Assembly (NCBI RefSeq): GCF_025290835.2
Contig: NZ_JAOCQD020000001.1
Location: 1,922,001 to 1,986,000 of the forward strand
Direction: 5' to 3'
Length of the DNA stretch: 64,000 nucleotides
From: Aquabacterium sp. OR-4
Lineage (GTDB): Bacteria; Pseudomonadota; Gammaproteobacteria; Burkholderiales; Burkholderiaceae_C
Positions 38,703-47,503 of this stretch are shown here, one piece after another. The notes under the pieces are model-generated. The model worked only from the letters and a program-made list of their open reading frames with translations, ran no database searches and was not told the origin of the DNA. Every line of letters starts with the position of its first letter. The first letter of the stretch is position 1. A program made the translations under genes and the position numbers.

Positions 38703-40691
38703 TCAGATGTCGATCTCGACCGCGTCGCCGTTGATCTCCATCAGCTCGCGCCGCGCCGCGGCCTCGCCCTTGCCCATCAGCTTGTTGAACGAGCCCACGG
38801 TCTCGTCAAAGCTCAGCACACCCCAGGCCACCGGCAGCAGGCGGCGGGTGTCGGGGTTGAGCGTGGTTTCCCACAGCTGCTCGGCGCTCATTTCGCCCAG
38901 GCCCTTGAAGCGGCTGATGCTCCAGCTGCCCTCGCGGGCGCCTTCCTTGCGCAGCTTGTCGAGCGTGGCGTCCTGCTCGCCCTGGTCGAGCGCATAGATC
39001 TTGGCCGCCGGCTTCTTGCCGCGCGCCGGGGCGTCGATGCGAAACAGCGGCGGCTTGGCGATGTAGACATGGCCGCGCTCGATCAGCTTGGGAAAGTGGC
39101 GGAAGAACAGCGTGAGCAGCAGCACCTGGATGTGCGAGCCGTCCACGTCGGCATCGCTCAGGATGCACACCTTGCCGTAGCGCAGGCCCGAGAAATCGGG
39201 CGTGTCATTGGGGCCGTGCGGATCGATGCCGATGGCCACCGAGATGTCGTGGATCTCGTTGTTCTTGAACAGCAGGTCGCGCTCGACCTCCCAGGCGTTG
39301 AGCACCTTGCCGCGCAGCGGCAGCACGGCCTGCGTTTCCTTGTCGCGGCCCATCTTGGCCGAGCCGCCGGCGGAGTCGCCCTCCACCAGAAACACCTCGT
39401 TCAGGCTGGTGTCGCGGCTTTCGCAGTCGGTCAGCTTGCCGGGCAGCACGGCCACGCCGGAGCCCTTGCGCTTTTCCACCTTCTGGCCGGCGCGCTGGCG
39501 GGTCTGCGCCTGCTTGATCACCAGCTCGGCCAGCTTCTTGCCATGGTCGACATGCTGGTTCAGCCACAGCTCGAGCGGCGAACGGGTGAAGCTGCTGACC
39601 AGGCGCAGCGCGTCGCGGCTGTTCAGACGCTCCTTGGTCTGGCCCTGGAACTGCGGGTCGAGCACCTTGGCGCTGAGCACGAAGCTGGCGCGGCTGAACA
39701 CGTCGTCGGGCATCAGCTTCACGCCCTTGGGCAGCAGGCTGTGCAGCTCGATGAAGGCCTTGATGGCACCGAACAGGCCATCCTTCAAGCCGCTCTCGTG
39801 CGTGCCGCCGGCCACCGTGGGAATCAGGTTCACATAGCTTTCGCGCAGCGTGCCGCCTTCCTCGGTGAAGGCCACGCACCAGGCCGCGCCCTCGCCTTCG
39901 GCAAAGTTCTCGCTCTCGTTGCCCGAGGCATAGGCCTCGCCCTCGAACAGCGGAATCACCGGGTCGGCCGCCAGGCCCTGGCTGAGGTAGTCGCGCAGGC
40001 CGCCCTTGTAGAGCCAGGTCTGCACCTCGGCCTCGCGGTCGCCGGGCTTCTCGGTGGTGAGCGTCACCGTGGCACCGGGCATCAGCACCGCCTTGCTGCG
40101 CAGCAGGTGGGTCAGCTCGTTGCGCGGCAGCTCGGCCGCCTCGAAGTACTTGGCATCGGGCCACACCTGCACGCGGGTGCCCTGCTTGCGCTCGCCCGGG
40201 TTGGCCTTGCGCACCACCAGCGGTTCGATCACGTCGCCACCGCTGAAGGCCAGCGTGGCCACCTGGCCCTCGCGCCACACGGTCACCTGCAGGCGCCTGG
40301 CCAGCGCGTTGGTCACGCTCACGCCCACGCCGTGCAGGCCGCCCGAGAAGCTGTAGGCGCCGCCGGCGCCCTTGTCGAACTTGCCGCCGGCGTGCAGGCG
40401 GGTGAACACGATCTCGACCACCGGCACGCCTTCTTCAGGGTGCAGGCCGAAGGGGATGCCGCGGCCGTCGTCGTCCACGCTCACCGAGCCGTCGGTGTGC
40501 AGCGTGACGGCGATGCGCTTGCCGTAGCCGGCCAGCGCCTCGTCGGCGGCGTTGTCGATCACCTCCTGCACGATGTGCAGGGGGTTGTCGGTGCGGGTGT
40601 ACATGCCCGGCCGCTGCTTGACGGGCTCGAGGCCCTTCAGCACGCGGATCGAGGCTTCGCCGTAACTGCCTTGTTTGGGTGGGGTTGCCAT
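38703..40691 (-). CDS. parE: DNA topoisomerase IV subunit B
   Basis: ParE is the ATPase subunit of topoisomerase IV. The 662-residue protein shows the GHKL ATPase motifs EVIDNAADEALAGYG, DDGRGIPFG and GLHGVGVSVTNAL. The transducer domain follows, then the Toprim segments NEVFLVEGDSAGGSAKMGRD and ILSDADVDGSHIQVLLL with their acidic metal ligands, and FKGLGEMSAEQLWETTLNPD near the end. This is the short GyrB-type subunit without the E. coli GyrB insertion, as expected for ParE. ATG 40691 is only about 8 nt from a TAGAAT hexamer, so the mRNA may be nearly leaderless. parC lies 1.3 kb away on the same strand. Confidence 0.96.
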   Translation of the reverse strand: MATPPKQGSYGEASIRVLKGLEPVKQRPGMYTRTDNPLHIVQEVIDNAADEALAGYGKRIAVTLHTDGSVSVDDDGRGIPFGLHPEEGVPVVEIVFTRLHAGGKFDKGAGGAYSFSGGLHGVGVSVTNALARRLQVTVWREGQVATLAFSGGDVIEPLVVRKANPGERKQGTRVQVWPDAKYFEAAELPRNELTHLLRSKAVLMPGATVTLTTEKPGDREAEVQTWLYKGGLRDYLSQGLAADPVIPLFEGEAYASGNESENFAEGEGAAWCVAFTEEGGTLRESYVNLIPTVAGGTHESGLKDGLFGAIKAFIELHSLLPKGVKLMPDDVFSRASFVLSAKVLDPQFQGQTKERLNSRDALRLVSSFTRSPLELWLNQHVDHGKKLAELVIKQAQTRQRAGQKVEKRKGSGVAVLPGKLTDCESRDTSLNEVFLVEGDSAGGSAKMGRDKETQAVLPLRGKVLNAWEVERDLLFKNNEIHDISVAIGIDPHGPNDTPDFSGLRYGKVCILSDADVDGSHIQVLLLTLFFRHFPKLIERGHVYIAKPPLFRIDAPARGKKPAAKIYALDQGEQDATLDKLRKEGAREGSWSISRFKGLGEMSAEQLWETTLNPDTRRLLPVAWGVLSFDETVGSFNKLMGKGEAAARRELMEINGDAVEIDI

Positions 40692-40699
40692 GGCTCGGG

Positions 40700-40705
40700 A
40701 TTCTA
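40700..40705 (-). promoter_or_regulatory. Putative -10 box of parE (TAGAAT)
   Basis: On the minus strand TAGAAT ends 8 nt before the parE ATG. If used, transcription would begin at or next to the start codon. No good -35 box is visible. Confidence 0.4.
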
Positions 40706-40920
40706 GGCACCGCGGCGGGCCTGCCGCCCACGGCCCAGGGGGCGGCCCACTTCCATGGCCGGCATCCTGTGCACCGCCTCGCTGCCCTTGGGCACAAGCG
40801 GCCGGGCCAGGGGGGAGGCCTGGCCGGTGCGCGGATGGTGCGGGTGCGCTGTGCCCGGGCCGGCGGTCCGCCATCACCCCCGCACAGCAGGGCCCGGGCA
40901 CTTGTCGGTACAGTGGCCGC

Positions 40921-42159
40921 ATGTCAGAACCGAACCCAGCGGCCCGCGGCGCCGCCACGCCACCCAGCTTGTCGATGGCCCAGGTGCTGATCTGCGGCGC
41001 GGCCATCGTCACCCTCAGCATGGGCATCCGCCATGGTTTCGGCCTGTGGCTGCAACCCATCACCATGGACCGCGGCTGGACGCGCGAGACCTTCTCGTTT
41101 GCCATGGCGGTGCAGAACATCGCCTGGGGCGTGGCCGGCCCGGTGGCCGGCCTGCTGGCCGACCGCTTCGGCGCCTACCGCGTGTTGCTGGCCGCGGCGG
41201 CGATGTACGCCGCCGGCCTGGTGCTGATGGCCCTGGCCACCAGCGGCCTGGCGTTCACCGGCGCCGCCGGCCTGCTGGTGGGCACGGCCCAGGCCGGCTG
41301 CACCTACGCCATCGTCTACGGCGTGATCGGCCGCAACGTGCCGGCCGACCAGCGCAGCTGGGCCATGGGCATCACCGCCGCCGCCGGCTCGTTCGGCCAG
41401 TTCCTGATGGTGCCGGTGGAAAGCGGGCTGATCCGCGGCGTGGGCTGGCAGCAGGCGCTGTTCGTGCTGGGCGCGCTGGCCCTGCTGATGCTGCCGCTGG
41501 CCCGCGGCCTGAAGGAGCCGCCGCGCCAGGCCGTGGCGCAGCAGCAGAGCGTGGGCGCGGCGCTGCGCGAGGCCTTTGCCTACCCGAGCTTTCGCTGGCT
41601 GATGGCCGGCTATTTCGTCTGCGGCTTCCAGGTGGTGTTCATCGGCGTGCACATGCCCAGCTACCTGAAGGACCATGGCCTCGACCCGTCGGTGGCCACC
41701 ACCGCGCTGATGCTGATCGGCCTGTTCAACGTGTTCGGCACCTACACCGCCGGCACGCTGGGCCAGACCCTGGCCAAGCGGCACATCCTGGCCGCCATCT
41801 ATGCGCTGCGCTCGGTGGTCATCGTGCTGTTCCTGTGGGCGCCGCTGTCGCCGTGGTCGGTGTACCTGTTCGCCAGCGCGATCGGCTTTCTGTGGCTGTC
41901 CACCGTGCCGCCCACCAATGCGGTGATCGCGCAGATCTTCGGCGTGCAGTACCTGTCGATGCTGGGCGGCTTCGTGTTCTTCAGCCACCAGGTAGGCTCG
42001 TTCCTGGGCGTCTGGCTGGGTGGCAAGCTGTACGACGCCACCGGCAGCTACGACATCGTGTGGTGGATCGCCGTGGTGCTGGGCGTGCTGGCCGCGCTGG
42101 CCAACCTGCCGGTGCGTGAAACCGCCATTGCGCGCACGCCCCAGCCGGCCGCGGCTTGA
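40921..42159 (+). CDS. MFS transporter (OFA/monocarboxylate-like)
   Basis: The 412-residue protein has about twelve membrane segments. N-terminal GIRHGFGLWLQPITMDRGWT, the loop motif GLLADRFGAYRVLLA and VVFIGVHMPSYLKDHGLDPS place it with oxalate/formate-antiporter-like and monocarboxylate MFS proteins common in Burkholderiales. The substrate is probably an organic acid, by family only. ATG 40921 is close behind GGTACAGT, a possible -10 region. It runs divergently from parE and is followed by the small membrane-peptide gene. Confidence 0.87.
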   Translation: MSEPNPAARGAATPPSLSMAQVLICGAAIVTLSMGIRHGFGLWLQPITMDRGWTRETFSFAMAVQNIAWGVAGPVAGLLADRFGAYRVLLAAAAMYAAGLVLMALATSGLAFTGAAGLLVGTAQAGCTYAIVYGVIGRNVPADQRSWAMGITAAAGSFGQFLMVPVESGLIRGVGWQQALFVLGALALLMLPLARGLKEPPRQAVAQQQSVGAALREAFAYPSFRWLMAGYFVCGFQVVFIGVHMPSYLKDHGLDPSVATTALMLIGLFNVFGTYTAGTLGQTLAKRHILAAIYALRSVVIVLFLWAPLSPWSVYLFASAIGFLWLSTVPPTNAVIAQIFGVQYLSMLGGFVFFSHQVGSFLGVWLGGKLYDATGSYDIVWWIAVVLGVLAALANLPVRETAIARTPQPAAA

Positions 42160-42287
42160 GCAGCCGCCCGGCCGACCCGGCACCCGTCACCCTGCAACGC
42201 GTACCGCATACCACGCACCACGCTGCACGCCCCCCGCAGCGTCTTCGCCCGCCCCCTTCCTTCCGCCCCATCCCACCCGCAACCGCG

Positions 42288-42413
42288 ATGCGACGCATGA
42301 CACGCCTGGCCCTGTGGTTTGTTGCCGGCCTGCTGCTGGCCACCGTCTTGCTGGCCTACCAGAACCCGCACCTGGCGGTGGATCTGGCCAACCAGCTGTG
42401 GTCGTGTTTCTAG
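42288..42413 (+). CDS. Small single-pass membrane protein (41 residues)
   Basis: The frame encodes MRRMTRLALWFVAGLLLATV followed by LLAYQNPHLAVDLANQLWSCF. Positive residues at 2-6 and a hydrophobic helix at about 7-24 give an N-in, C-out topology. The short C-terminal amphipathic stretch ends in Trp-Ser-Cys-Phe. Three Args before the helix and a stop 2 nt before the methyltransferase ATG argue for a real gene. A longer in-frame start at 42156 would add 44 residues of Pro/His-rich non-coding-like sequence. I do not recognise a named family. Confidence 0.6.
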   Translation: MRRMTRLALWFVAGLLLATVLLAYQNPHLAVDLANQLWSCF

Positions 42414-42415
42414 GC

Positions 42416-43174
42416 ATGACCCGCTCCCGCGCGCCCGAGGCGCCCCTCACGCCCCCCGCGCGCCTCACGCCCGCCACGCCCCTCACGCCACTTCCGCGCC
42501 CGCACGCCAGCCCGGCCCCATCGCCCTGGCTGCTGCGCTGGGCCCACCTGCTGCCCGGCGCCGGCGCCAGCGCGCTCGACCTGGCCTGCGGCAGCGGCCG
42601 CCACCTGCGCTGGCTGGCCGGCCGCGGCCTGCGCTGCACCGGCGTGGACCGCGACGCCGCGGCGCTGGCCGGGCTGGCCGATCTGGGCGCGGCGGCCGAA
42701 TGCCTGCTGGCCGACATCGAGAATGGCCCCTGGCCGCTGGCCGGCCGGCGGTTTGATCTGGTGCTGGTCACCAACTACCTCTGGCGCCCGCTGTGGCCGC
42801 AGATCCTGGCCGCGCTGGCCCCGGGCGGCTGGCTGGTGTATGAAACCTTCGCCGCCGGCAACGAGACGGTGGGCAAGCCCTCGCGGCCCGACTTTCTGCT
42901 GCAGCCCGGCGAACTGCTCGAACGCTGCAGCGCGCTGCGCACCGTGGCCTACGAAGATGGCTTCCTCGACGGCCCGCCGCGCTTTGTGCAGCGCATCGTG
43001 GCCCGGGCCTCCATGGCCGCAACCGCCACGGGCGACGCCGCACACGCCACCAGCGACGCAGCAACCGCCACCGGCGACGCCGCAACCGCCACCAGCGACG
43101 CCGCAACCCCCAGCGCCGACGCCGCGCCCGCCGCGGCCCCTGAACGCCACGCCCTGCAGGCTCCAGCCGCCTGA
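42416..43174 (+). CDS. SAM-dependent class I methyltransferase
   Basis: The 252-residue protein has motif I ALDLACGSGRHLRWLAGRG (about 49-67), motif II acidic end TGVDRDAAAL and motif IV FDLVLVTNYLWRPL. LAPGGWLVYETFAAGNE follows, typical of small methyltransferase_11/TehB-like proteins. The substrate cannot be told. The N-terminal 35 residues are Pro/Thr/Ala-rich. The C-terminal 50 residues after VQRIVARA are a 7-residue tandem repeat (ATATGDA, AHATSDA and so on) unrelated to the fold. The start lies 2 nt after the stop of the small membrane protein gene. Confidence 0.82.
   Translation: MTRSRAPEAPLTPPARLTPATPLTPLPRPHASPAPSPWLLRWAHLLPGAGASALDLACGSGRHLRWLAGRGLRCTGVDRDAAALAGLADLGAAAECLLADIENGPWPLAGRRFDLVLVTNYLWRPLWPQILAALAPGGWLVYETFAAGNETVGKPSRPDFLLQPGELLERCSALRTVAYEDGFLDGPPRFVQRIVARASMAATATGDAAHATSDAATATGDAATATSDAATPSADAAPAAAPERHALQAPAA
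43018..43124 (+). repeat. 21-bp in-frame tandem repeat in the methyltransferase tail
   Basis: About five units of seven codons, alternating ATATGDA and A(H/T)ATSDA with a final divergent ATPSADA, encode a Thr/Ser/Asp/Ala-rich tail. The DNA units share GCCACC(A/G)GCGACGC. Confidence 0.8.
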
Positions 43175-43266
43175 ACACCCGCCGACCCGCGCGCCAGCGC
43201 CACCCGCGGGCGCGGGCCCTGGCACAAACCCGGGTCGGTCGGGCCGGAAGCCCCCGCCCGGCCGGC

Positions 43267-43272
43267 TAAAAT
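43267..43272 (+). promoter_or_regulatory. Putative -10 box of dapA (TAAAAT)
   Basis: TAAAAT lies 23 nt before the dapA ATG in the gap after the methyltransferase gene. No clear -35 element is seen. It is the only AT-rich hexamer nearby. Confidence 0.4.
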
Positions 43273-43294
43273 CGCCCGTTCTCGAGGAATCCGC

Positions 43295-44176
43295 ATGAGA
43301 CCCATTGTTGGCAGCATCGTCGCGCTCGTCACGCCGTTCCATGAAGACGGCAGCGTCGACTACCCCGGCCTGCGCCGCCTGATCGACTGGCACATCGCCG
43401 AAGGCACCGATTGCATCGGCGTCGTCGGCACCACCGGCGAGTCGCCCACCGTCTCGGTGCAAGAGCATTGCGAGATCATCCGCGTGGCGGTGTCGCATGC
43501 CGCGGGCCGCGTGCCCATCATGGCCGGCGCCGGTGCCAACAGCACGCGCGAGGCCATCGAGCTCACCCGCTTCAGCAAGGACGTGGGCGCCGACTGCACT
43601 CTGCAGGTCGTGCCCTACTACAACAAGCCGTCGCAGGAAGGCATCTACCAGCACTTCAAGGCCATCGCCGAGGCGGTGGATCTGCCGGTGGTGCTCTACA
43701 ACGTGCCCGGCCGCACCGTGGCCGACATGGCGCCCGAGACCGCACTGCGCCTGGCCAGCGTGCCCGGCATCATCGGCATCAAGGAAGCCACCGGCAACAT
43801 CGAGCGCGCCGCGCAGCTGATCAAGCACGCCCCGGCCGGCTTCTCGATTTACTCGGGCGACGACGGCACCGCCGTGGCCCTGATGCTGCTGGGCGGCCAC
43901 GGCAACGTCAGCGTCACCGCCAACGTGGCGCCGCGGCTGATGCACCAGCTGTGCATGGCGGCCATCGGCGGCGAGGTGCAAAAGGCGCGCGAGATCCACC
44001 TGCGCCTGCTGTCGCTGCACAAGCAGCTGTTCTGCGAGCCGAGCCCGGCGCCCACCAAGTACGCGCTGTCGCGGCTGGGCCTGGGCAACACCGTGGTGCG
44101 CCTGCCGATCACGCCGCTCACGCCGGCCGGCCAGGGCCTGGTTGACGCCGCGCTGCGCGACGCCGGCCTGCTGTGA
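43295..44176 (+). CDS. dapA: 4-hydroxy-tetrahydrodipicolinate synthase
   Basis: DapA condenses pyruvate with aspartate semialdehyde, the first committed step to diaminopimelate and lysine. The 293-residue TIM-barrel enzyme has VGTTGESPT (substrate Thr pair at 46-47), LYNVPGR with catalytic Tyr135, and [11 protein letters not shown] with Schiff-base Lys163. Length and motifs are standard. GAGGA precedes the ATG. It is followed at 98 bp by bamC, an arrangement also known in E. coli, where dapA and bamC are adjacent. Confidence 0.97.
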   Translation: MRPIVGSIVALVTPFHEDGSVDYPGLRRLIDWHIAEGTDCIGVVGTTGESPTVSVQEHCEIIRVAVSHAAGRVPIMAGAGANSTREAIELTRFSKDVGADCTLQVVPYYNKPSQEGIYQHFKAIAEAVDLPVVLYNVPGRTVADMAPETALRLASVPGIIGIKEATGNIERAAQLIKHAPAGFSIYSGDDGTAVALMLLGGHGNVSVTANVAPRLMHQLCMAAIGGEVQKAREIHLRLLSLHKQLFCEPSPAPTKYALSRLGLGNTVVRLPITPLTPAGQGLVDAALRDAGLL

Positions 44177-44274
44177 CGCGCCCCGGCCGCATGCCGCACC
44201 CTACTTCTTCCACCGCGCGCCGCGCGGTTCTGCCGGCGCCGCAATGCGCCGAATCGCCCCAGGAGACCTGCCAC

Positions 44275-45444
44275 GTGAATGCCCCCTTTGCCGTCACCCC
44301 GCTGCGCTGCGCCACCCTGGCGCTGGCTTGGGCGCTTGCCGGTTGCTCGACGCTGGATGGCTCGCTCTCGCTCGGTGGCGACAACAAGGTGGACTACCGC
44401 TCGCAGAGCGCCAAGACCCAGCCGCTGGACATTCCGCCCGACCTCACCCAGCTGGCCCGCGACGGCCGCTACCAGCCGCAAGGCGGTGTGGTCAGCGCCG
44501 CCGCCATGCGCCAGCCGGCCGGCACCGCGCCTGCTGCCGGCACCACCGCCGCGCCGGGCACCCCCGCCGTGGCACCGGCCGCGGTGGGCGATGTGCGCCT
44601 GGTGCGCCAGGGCAGCGAGCGCTGGCTGGCCACCGGCCAGGCGCCCGAGAAGGTGCTGCCGCTGCTGCGCAGCTTCTGGCAGGAACGCGGCTTCACGCTG
44701 GTGGTCGACGACGCACAGCTGGGCATTCTTGAAACCGACTGGGCTGAAAACCGCGCCAAGCTGCCGCAGGATCTGGTGCGCCGCACCCTGGGCCGCGTGC
44801 TCGAGAACCTGTACGACACAGGCACGCGCGACCGTTTCCGCGTCCGCATCGAGCGCAGCGCCGAAGGCGGCAGCGAGGTCTACCTCACCCACCGCGGCCT
44901 GGAGGAGGTCTACCTCGAGGCCCGCGAAGGCCAGACCGCCTGGCGCCCGCGGGCCCAGGACCGCGACCTCGAGGCCGAGTTTCTCAACCGCATGATGCTG
45001 CGCCTGGGCGGCAAGGACGAGGCCACCCAGGTGGCCGCGGCCAAGACCGCCCCCGCCACGCCGGCCGCGCCGCCCGCCGGCGCCCGGCCCGCGCCTTCGG
45101 CAGGCACCGAGACCGCGATCACCCTGCCCGAGGGCTTCGACCGCGCCTGGCGTCAGGTGGGCCTGGCGCTCGACCGCAGCGGCTTCAGCGTGGAAGACCG
45201 CGACCGCAGCGCCGGCGTCTACTTCGTGCGCTACATCGACCCCAAGTTCGCCGGCCGCGAAGAGCCCAACTTCTTTGCCAAGCTGTTTGGCGGCGGCGCC
45301 GAAGCCAAGCCGGTGCGCTACCGCGTGCTGGTCAAGTCCGAAGGCAATGCCAGCCGGGTGAGCGTGCTGACCAGCGCCGGCGAAGCCGAAACCGGCGACG
45401 CCGCGCGCCAGATCATCGCCCGCCTGAGCGACGCGCTGAAGTAA
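44275..45444 (+). CDS. bamC: Outer membrane protein assembly factor BamC
   Basis: BamC is a lipoprotein of the BAM complex that inserts outer-membrane barrels. The 389-residue protein has a lipobox LAWALAGC (Cys24), the unstructured BamD-binding region VDYRSQSAKTQPLDIPPDLT and two helix-grip domains (about 110-245 and 285-385) containing FWQERGFTLVVDDAQLGI and GVYFVRYIDPKFAGR. The linker between them is Ala/Pro-rich. GTG 44275 is chosen because AGGAGA lies 8 nt upstream and the lipoprotein signal begins there. It is probably co-transcribed with dapA; a strong terminator follows. Confidence 0.92.
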   Translation: MNAPFAVTPLRCATLALAWALAGCSTLDGSLSLGGDNKVDYRSQSAKTQPLDIPPDLTQLARDGRYQPQGGVVSAAAMRQPAGTAPAAGTTAAPGTPAVAPAAVGDVRLVRQGSERWLATGQAPEKVLPLLRSFWQERGFTLVVDDAQLGILETDWAENRAKLPQDLVRRTLGRVLENLYDTGTRDRFRVRIERSAEGGSEVYLTHRGLEEVYLEAREGQTAWRPRAQDRDLEAEFLNRMMLRLGGKDEATQVAAAKTAPATPAAPPAGARPAPSAGTETAITLPEGFDRAWRQVGLALDRSGFSVEDRDRSAGVYFVRYIDPKFAGREEPNFFAKLFGGGAEAKPVRYRVLVKSEGNASRVSVLTSAGEAETGDAARQIIARLSDALK

Positions 45445-45496
45445 GCCCCAGCAGCGGCAGACGCTGCGGCAATGGCCGCGGCGGCCCTGCAAAGCA

Positions 45497-45530
45497 CAAC
45501 GGCGGCCCGCGGGCCGCCGTTGTCGTTTTG
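45497..45530 (+). terminator. Rho-independent terminator after bamC
   Basis: A perfect inverted repeat CAACGGCGGCCC (45497-45508) and GGGCCGCCGTTG (45511-45522) is followed by TCGTTTT. It lies between the convergent bamC and S8 protease genes and may act on both strands. Confidence 0.85.
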
Positions 45531-45572
45531 GGCCGCCGGCCGCCCGGGCAGGCGGCCCGGCAGCCTGAAGCA

Positions 45573-47357
45573 TCAGTTCTTCAGTGCCAAGGCGTAGGCC
45601 CCGGTGGTGCCGGTGCTGCGCAGCACCCGCAGCACCAGCGTGGTGGCGCTGCTGCCGCTGTTGCGGATGGTCACCTGCTGGCTGCGGCCAACCACGCCGG
45701 TGGCGCTGTAGATCGTCTGGCCGCTGCTGCTCAGCGCCGCCAGGCCGAAGCCCGAATTGCTGCCGGCGGTCAGCGTGGCGGTGATCGACTGGCCCGCGGC
45801 CAGCGTGACCCGGTAGTGGTCGAGGTCGGAATTGCTGGCCACGCTGCCGCTCACATTGACCGGCAGGCTGGCCACCACCTGGGCTGTGGCCAGCGTGTTG
45901 TTCGGCTCCACTTCCTTGAGCGTGGCCACAGTCACCACCGGCACCGGCGTGACGGTGGGGGCCCCCACCGCGGCCGCCACCGCGGCCGACGCATCCACGA
46001 TGCCCGCGCCACAACCGCTGCACGTGGCCGGAAACGCGCGCGCCGTGCTCTTGAGCAGGCTGGCCACCTGGTCGGGCGTGAGCTTCGGATTGGCGCTGAG
46101 CATCAGCGCGGCCACACCGCTGACCACCGGTGTGGCCATCGAGGTGCCCATGTAGGCGGCGTAACTGTCGGCGGCCGGCACCGAGGTGCCGGTGTTCAGC
46201 GTCGACAAGATGCCGCCCGCGCTGTCACCACCGGGTGCCGCGAGGCTCACATTGCTGCCGTAGTTCGAGTACGAGGCCTTGCCGCCGCTCTTGCCGGTGG
46301 CCGCCACCACCACCACACCGCTGCAATTGGCCGGCGTGGCACGGGTGGCATCGATGGCGCTGTTGCCCGCGGCCACCACCACCACCGCCCCGGCGGCGCG
46401 CGCGGTGTTGATGGCGTTCTGGGTCGTGGTGCCGCAGCCACCGATGCCGCCCAGCGACAGGTTGATCACCCGCGCCGGCGTGCCGTTGTTCGGCAGGCCG
46501 GCCACCGGCGTGCCCACCGCCCAGGCGATGGCGTCGGCAATGTCCGAGGTGTAGCCGCCGCAACGCCCCAGCGTGCGCAGCGGCAGCACCCGGGCGTTGA
46601 AGGCCACGCCCGCCACGCCGGCCGCATTGCCGGCCGCCGCCGCCACGATGCCGGCCACGTGCGTGCCATGCCACGAGCTGCGCGAGGCCGCCGTGCCGGT
46701 GCCGCAGAAGCCGGCGGCCACCGCATCGCCAGGGTCCTGCGCGTCGGCATCGCGGCCGTTGCCATCGGCCGACACCAGGGTGTCGGTGATGAAGTCATAA
46801 CCCGACAGCAGGTTGGGCGCCAGATCGACGTGCGGGCGCACACCGGTGTCGATCACTGCCACGGTCACGCCCGCGCCGGTGGCGCGGTCCCAGGCCGCGG
46901 GCGCGCGCACGCCGCCGGTGGCATCGAACAAGGCCCATTGCTGGCTGTACAGCGCATCGTTGGGCACGAACAGCGGCTGCAGCAGGCGGTCGGGCTCGGC
47001 GTACTCGATCGTGGCATCGGCCGAGCGCAGACTGGCCGCCAGCGATTCGGCCTCGACATGGCCCATGCGGCGACTCAGCTTGAACACCTGCGCGCCGGCA
47101 GCCGTCTGGCGCCAATGGTTCAGCTGCACGCCATGGCGACGGCCGGCGTTGTCGGCCAGCTGCTTGCCACGCGTGCTGGGCATCAGGCCGCTGGCCTTGC
47201 TGTACTTGATGATCAGCCGGTCGGTGCCCGGCCCATCCTGCTCGGCGACACTGGCCGCCCCCTGGAAGGCCAGCGCCGCAGGCGCGGCGGCCATCAGCGC
47301 CGAACAGGCGAGCGCCAGCGAGATCCGCCGGTGCGGATGCACAGAAGAAACAGTCAT
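45573..47357 (-). CDS. Secreted S8 (subtilisin-like) serine protease with PPC domain
   Basis: The 594-residue protease has a signal peptide (about 1-31, ending ALAF) and a propeptide-like region (about 40-125, with RLIIKYSK and IEYAEPDRLLQPL). The S8 catalytic domain (about 130-460) has the triad Asp170 (VAVIDTGVRPH), His230 (WHGTHVAG) and Ser406 (YMGTSMATP), plus the oxyanion Asn in AAGNSAID. The C-terminal pre-peptidase domain (about 490-590) begins VEPNNTLATAQ and is often removed on maturation. Several Cys in the catalytic domain may form disulfides. Its mRNA leader holds a c-di-GMP-I riboswitch, so this exported protease is probably controlled by the motile-sessile second messenger. Confidence 0.95.
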   Translation of the reverse strand: MTVSSVHPHRRISLALACSALMAAAPAALAFQGAASVAEQDGPGTDRLIIKYSKASGLMPSTRGKQLADNAGRRHGVQLNHWRQTAAGAQVFKLSRRMGHVEAESLAASLRSADATIEYAEPDRLLQPLFVPNDALYSQQWALFDATGGVRAPAAWDRATGAGVTVAVIDTGVRPHVDLAPNLLSGYDFITDTLVSADGNGRDADAQDPGDAVAAGFCGTGTAASRSSWHGTHVAGIVAAAAGNAAGVAGVAFNARVLPLRTLGRCGGYTSDIADAIAWAVGTPVAGLPNNGTPARVINLSLGGIGGCGTTTQNAINTARAAGAVVVVAAGNSAIDATRATPANCSGVVVVAATGKSGGKASYSNYGSNVSLAAPGGDSAGGILSTLNTGTSVPAADSYAAYMGTSMATPVVSGVAALMLSANPKLTPDQVASLLKSTARAFPATCSGCGAGIVDASAAVAAAVGAPTVTPVPVVTVATLKEVEPNNTLATAQVVASLPVNVSGSVASNSDLDHYRVTLAAGQSITATLTAGSNSGFGLAALSSSGQTIYSATGVVGRSQQVTIRNSGSSATTLVLRVLRSTGTTGAYALALKN

Positions 47358-47364
47358 GGAAACA

Positions 47365-47383
47365 TGCCTCGGTTCGATCGAGG
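47365..47383 (-). promoter_or_regulatory. Ribosome-binding-site hairpin of the protease leader
   Basis: On the minus strand GCCTCG-ATCGAAC-CGAGGC forms a 6-bp stem whose 3' arm contains the only Shine-Dalgarno candidate (GAGG, about 9 nt before the ATG). It sits between the riboswitch and the start codon, as an expression platform acting on translation would. Confidence 0.6.
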
Positions 47384-47395
47384 CCAGCCAATGAA

Positions 47396-47488
47396 CATCG
47401 GCCGGCAGCCCCGCTACCGTGGCCGTGATCGTCGGATCACGGCGTTAGGCCGGAGGCTTTGCGTCCCACGCTTTCGCATGGTTTGCGG
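47396..47488 (-). ncRNA. Cyclic di-GMP-I (GEMM) riboswitch
   Basis: The minus strand reads CGCAAACC, a GCGAAAGC tetraloop hairpin, then GGGACGCAAAGCCTCCGGCC and TAA. A hairpin with arms GTGAT/ATCAC follows, then CCACGGTAGCGGGGCTGCCG. This reproduces the GEMM-I consensus: GNRA tetraloop in P2, the GGGACGCAAAGCC core with the ligand-pairing G, CCGGCCTAA as part of the tetraloop receptor, and GGTAGCGGGG with the ligand-pairing C. Edges are approximate. It lies 38 nt upstream of the S8 protease start. Whether c-di-GMP turns the gene on or off cannot be read directly. Confidence 0.93.
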
Positions 47489-47503
47489 GAAGGGTTGCGG
47501 CGC

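Noticed and set aside
42156..42287. Longer 85-residue form of the small membrane protein
   Set aside because: The added 44 residues are Pro/His/Thr-rich, and the charged N-terminus plus helix begin at 42288.
43018..43124. Possible CRISPR or VNTR locus outside a gene
   Set aside because: The 21-bp units are in frame inside the methyltransferase coding region, with no spacers.
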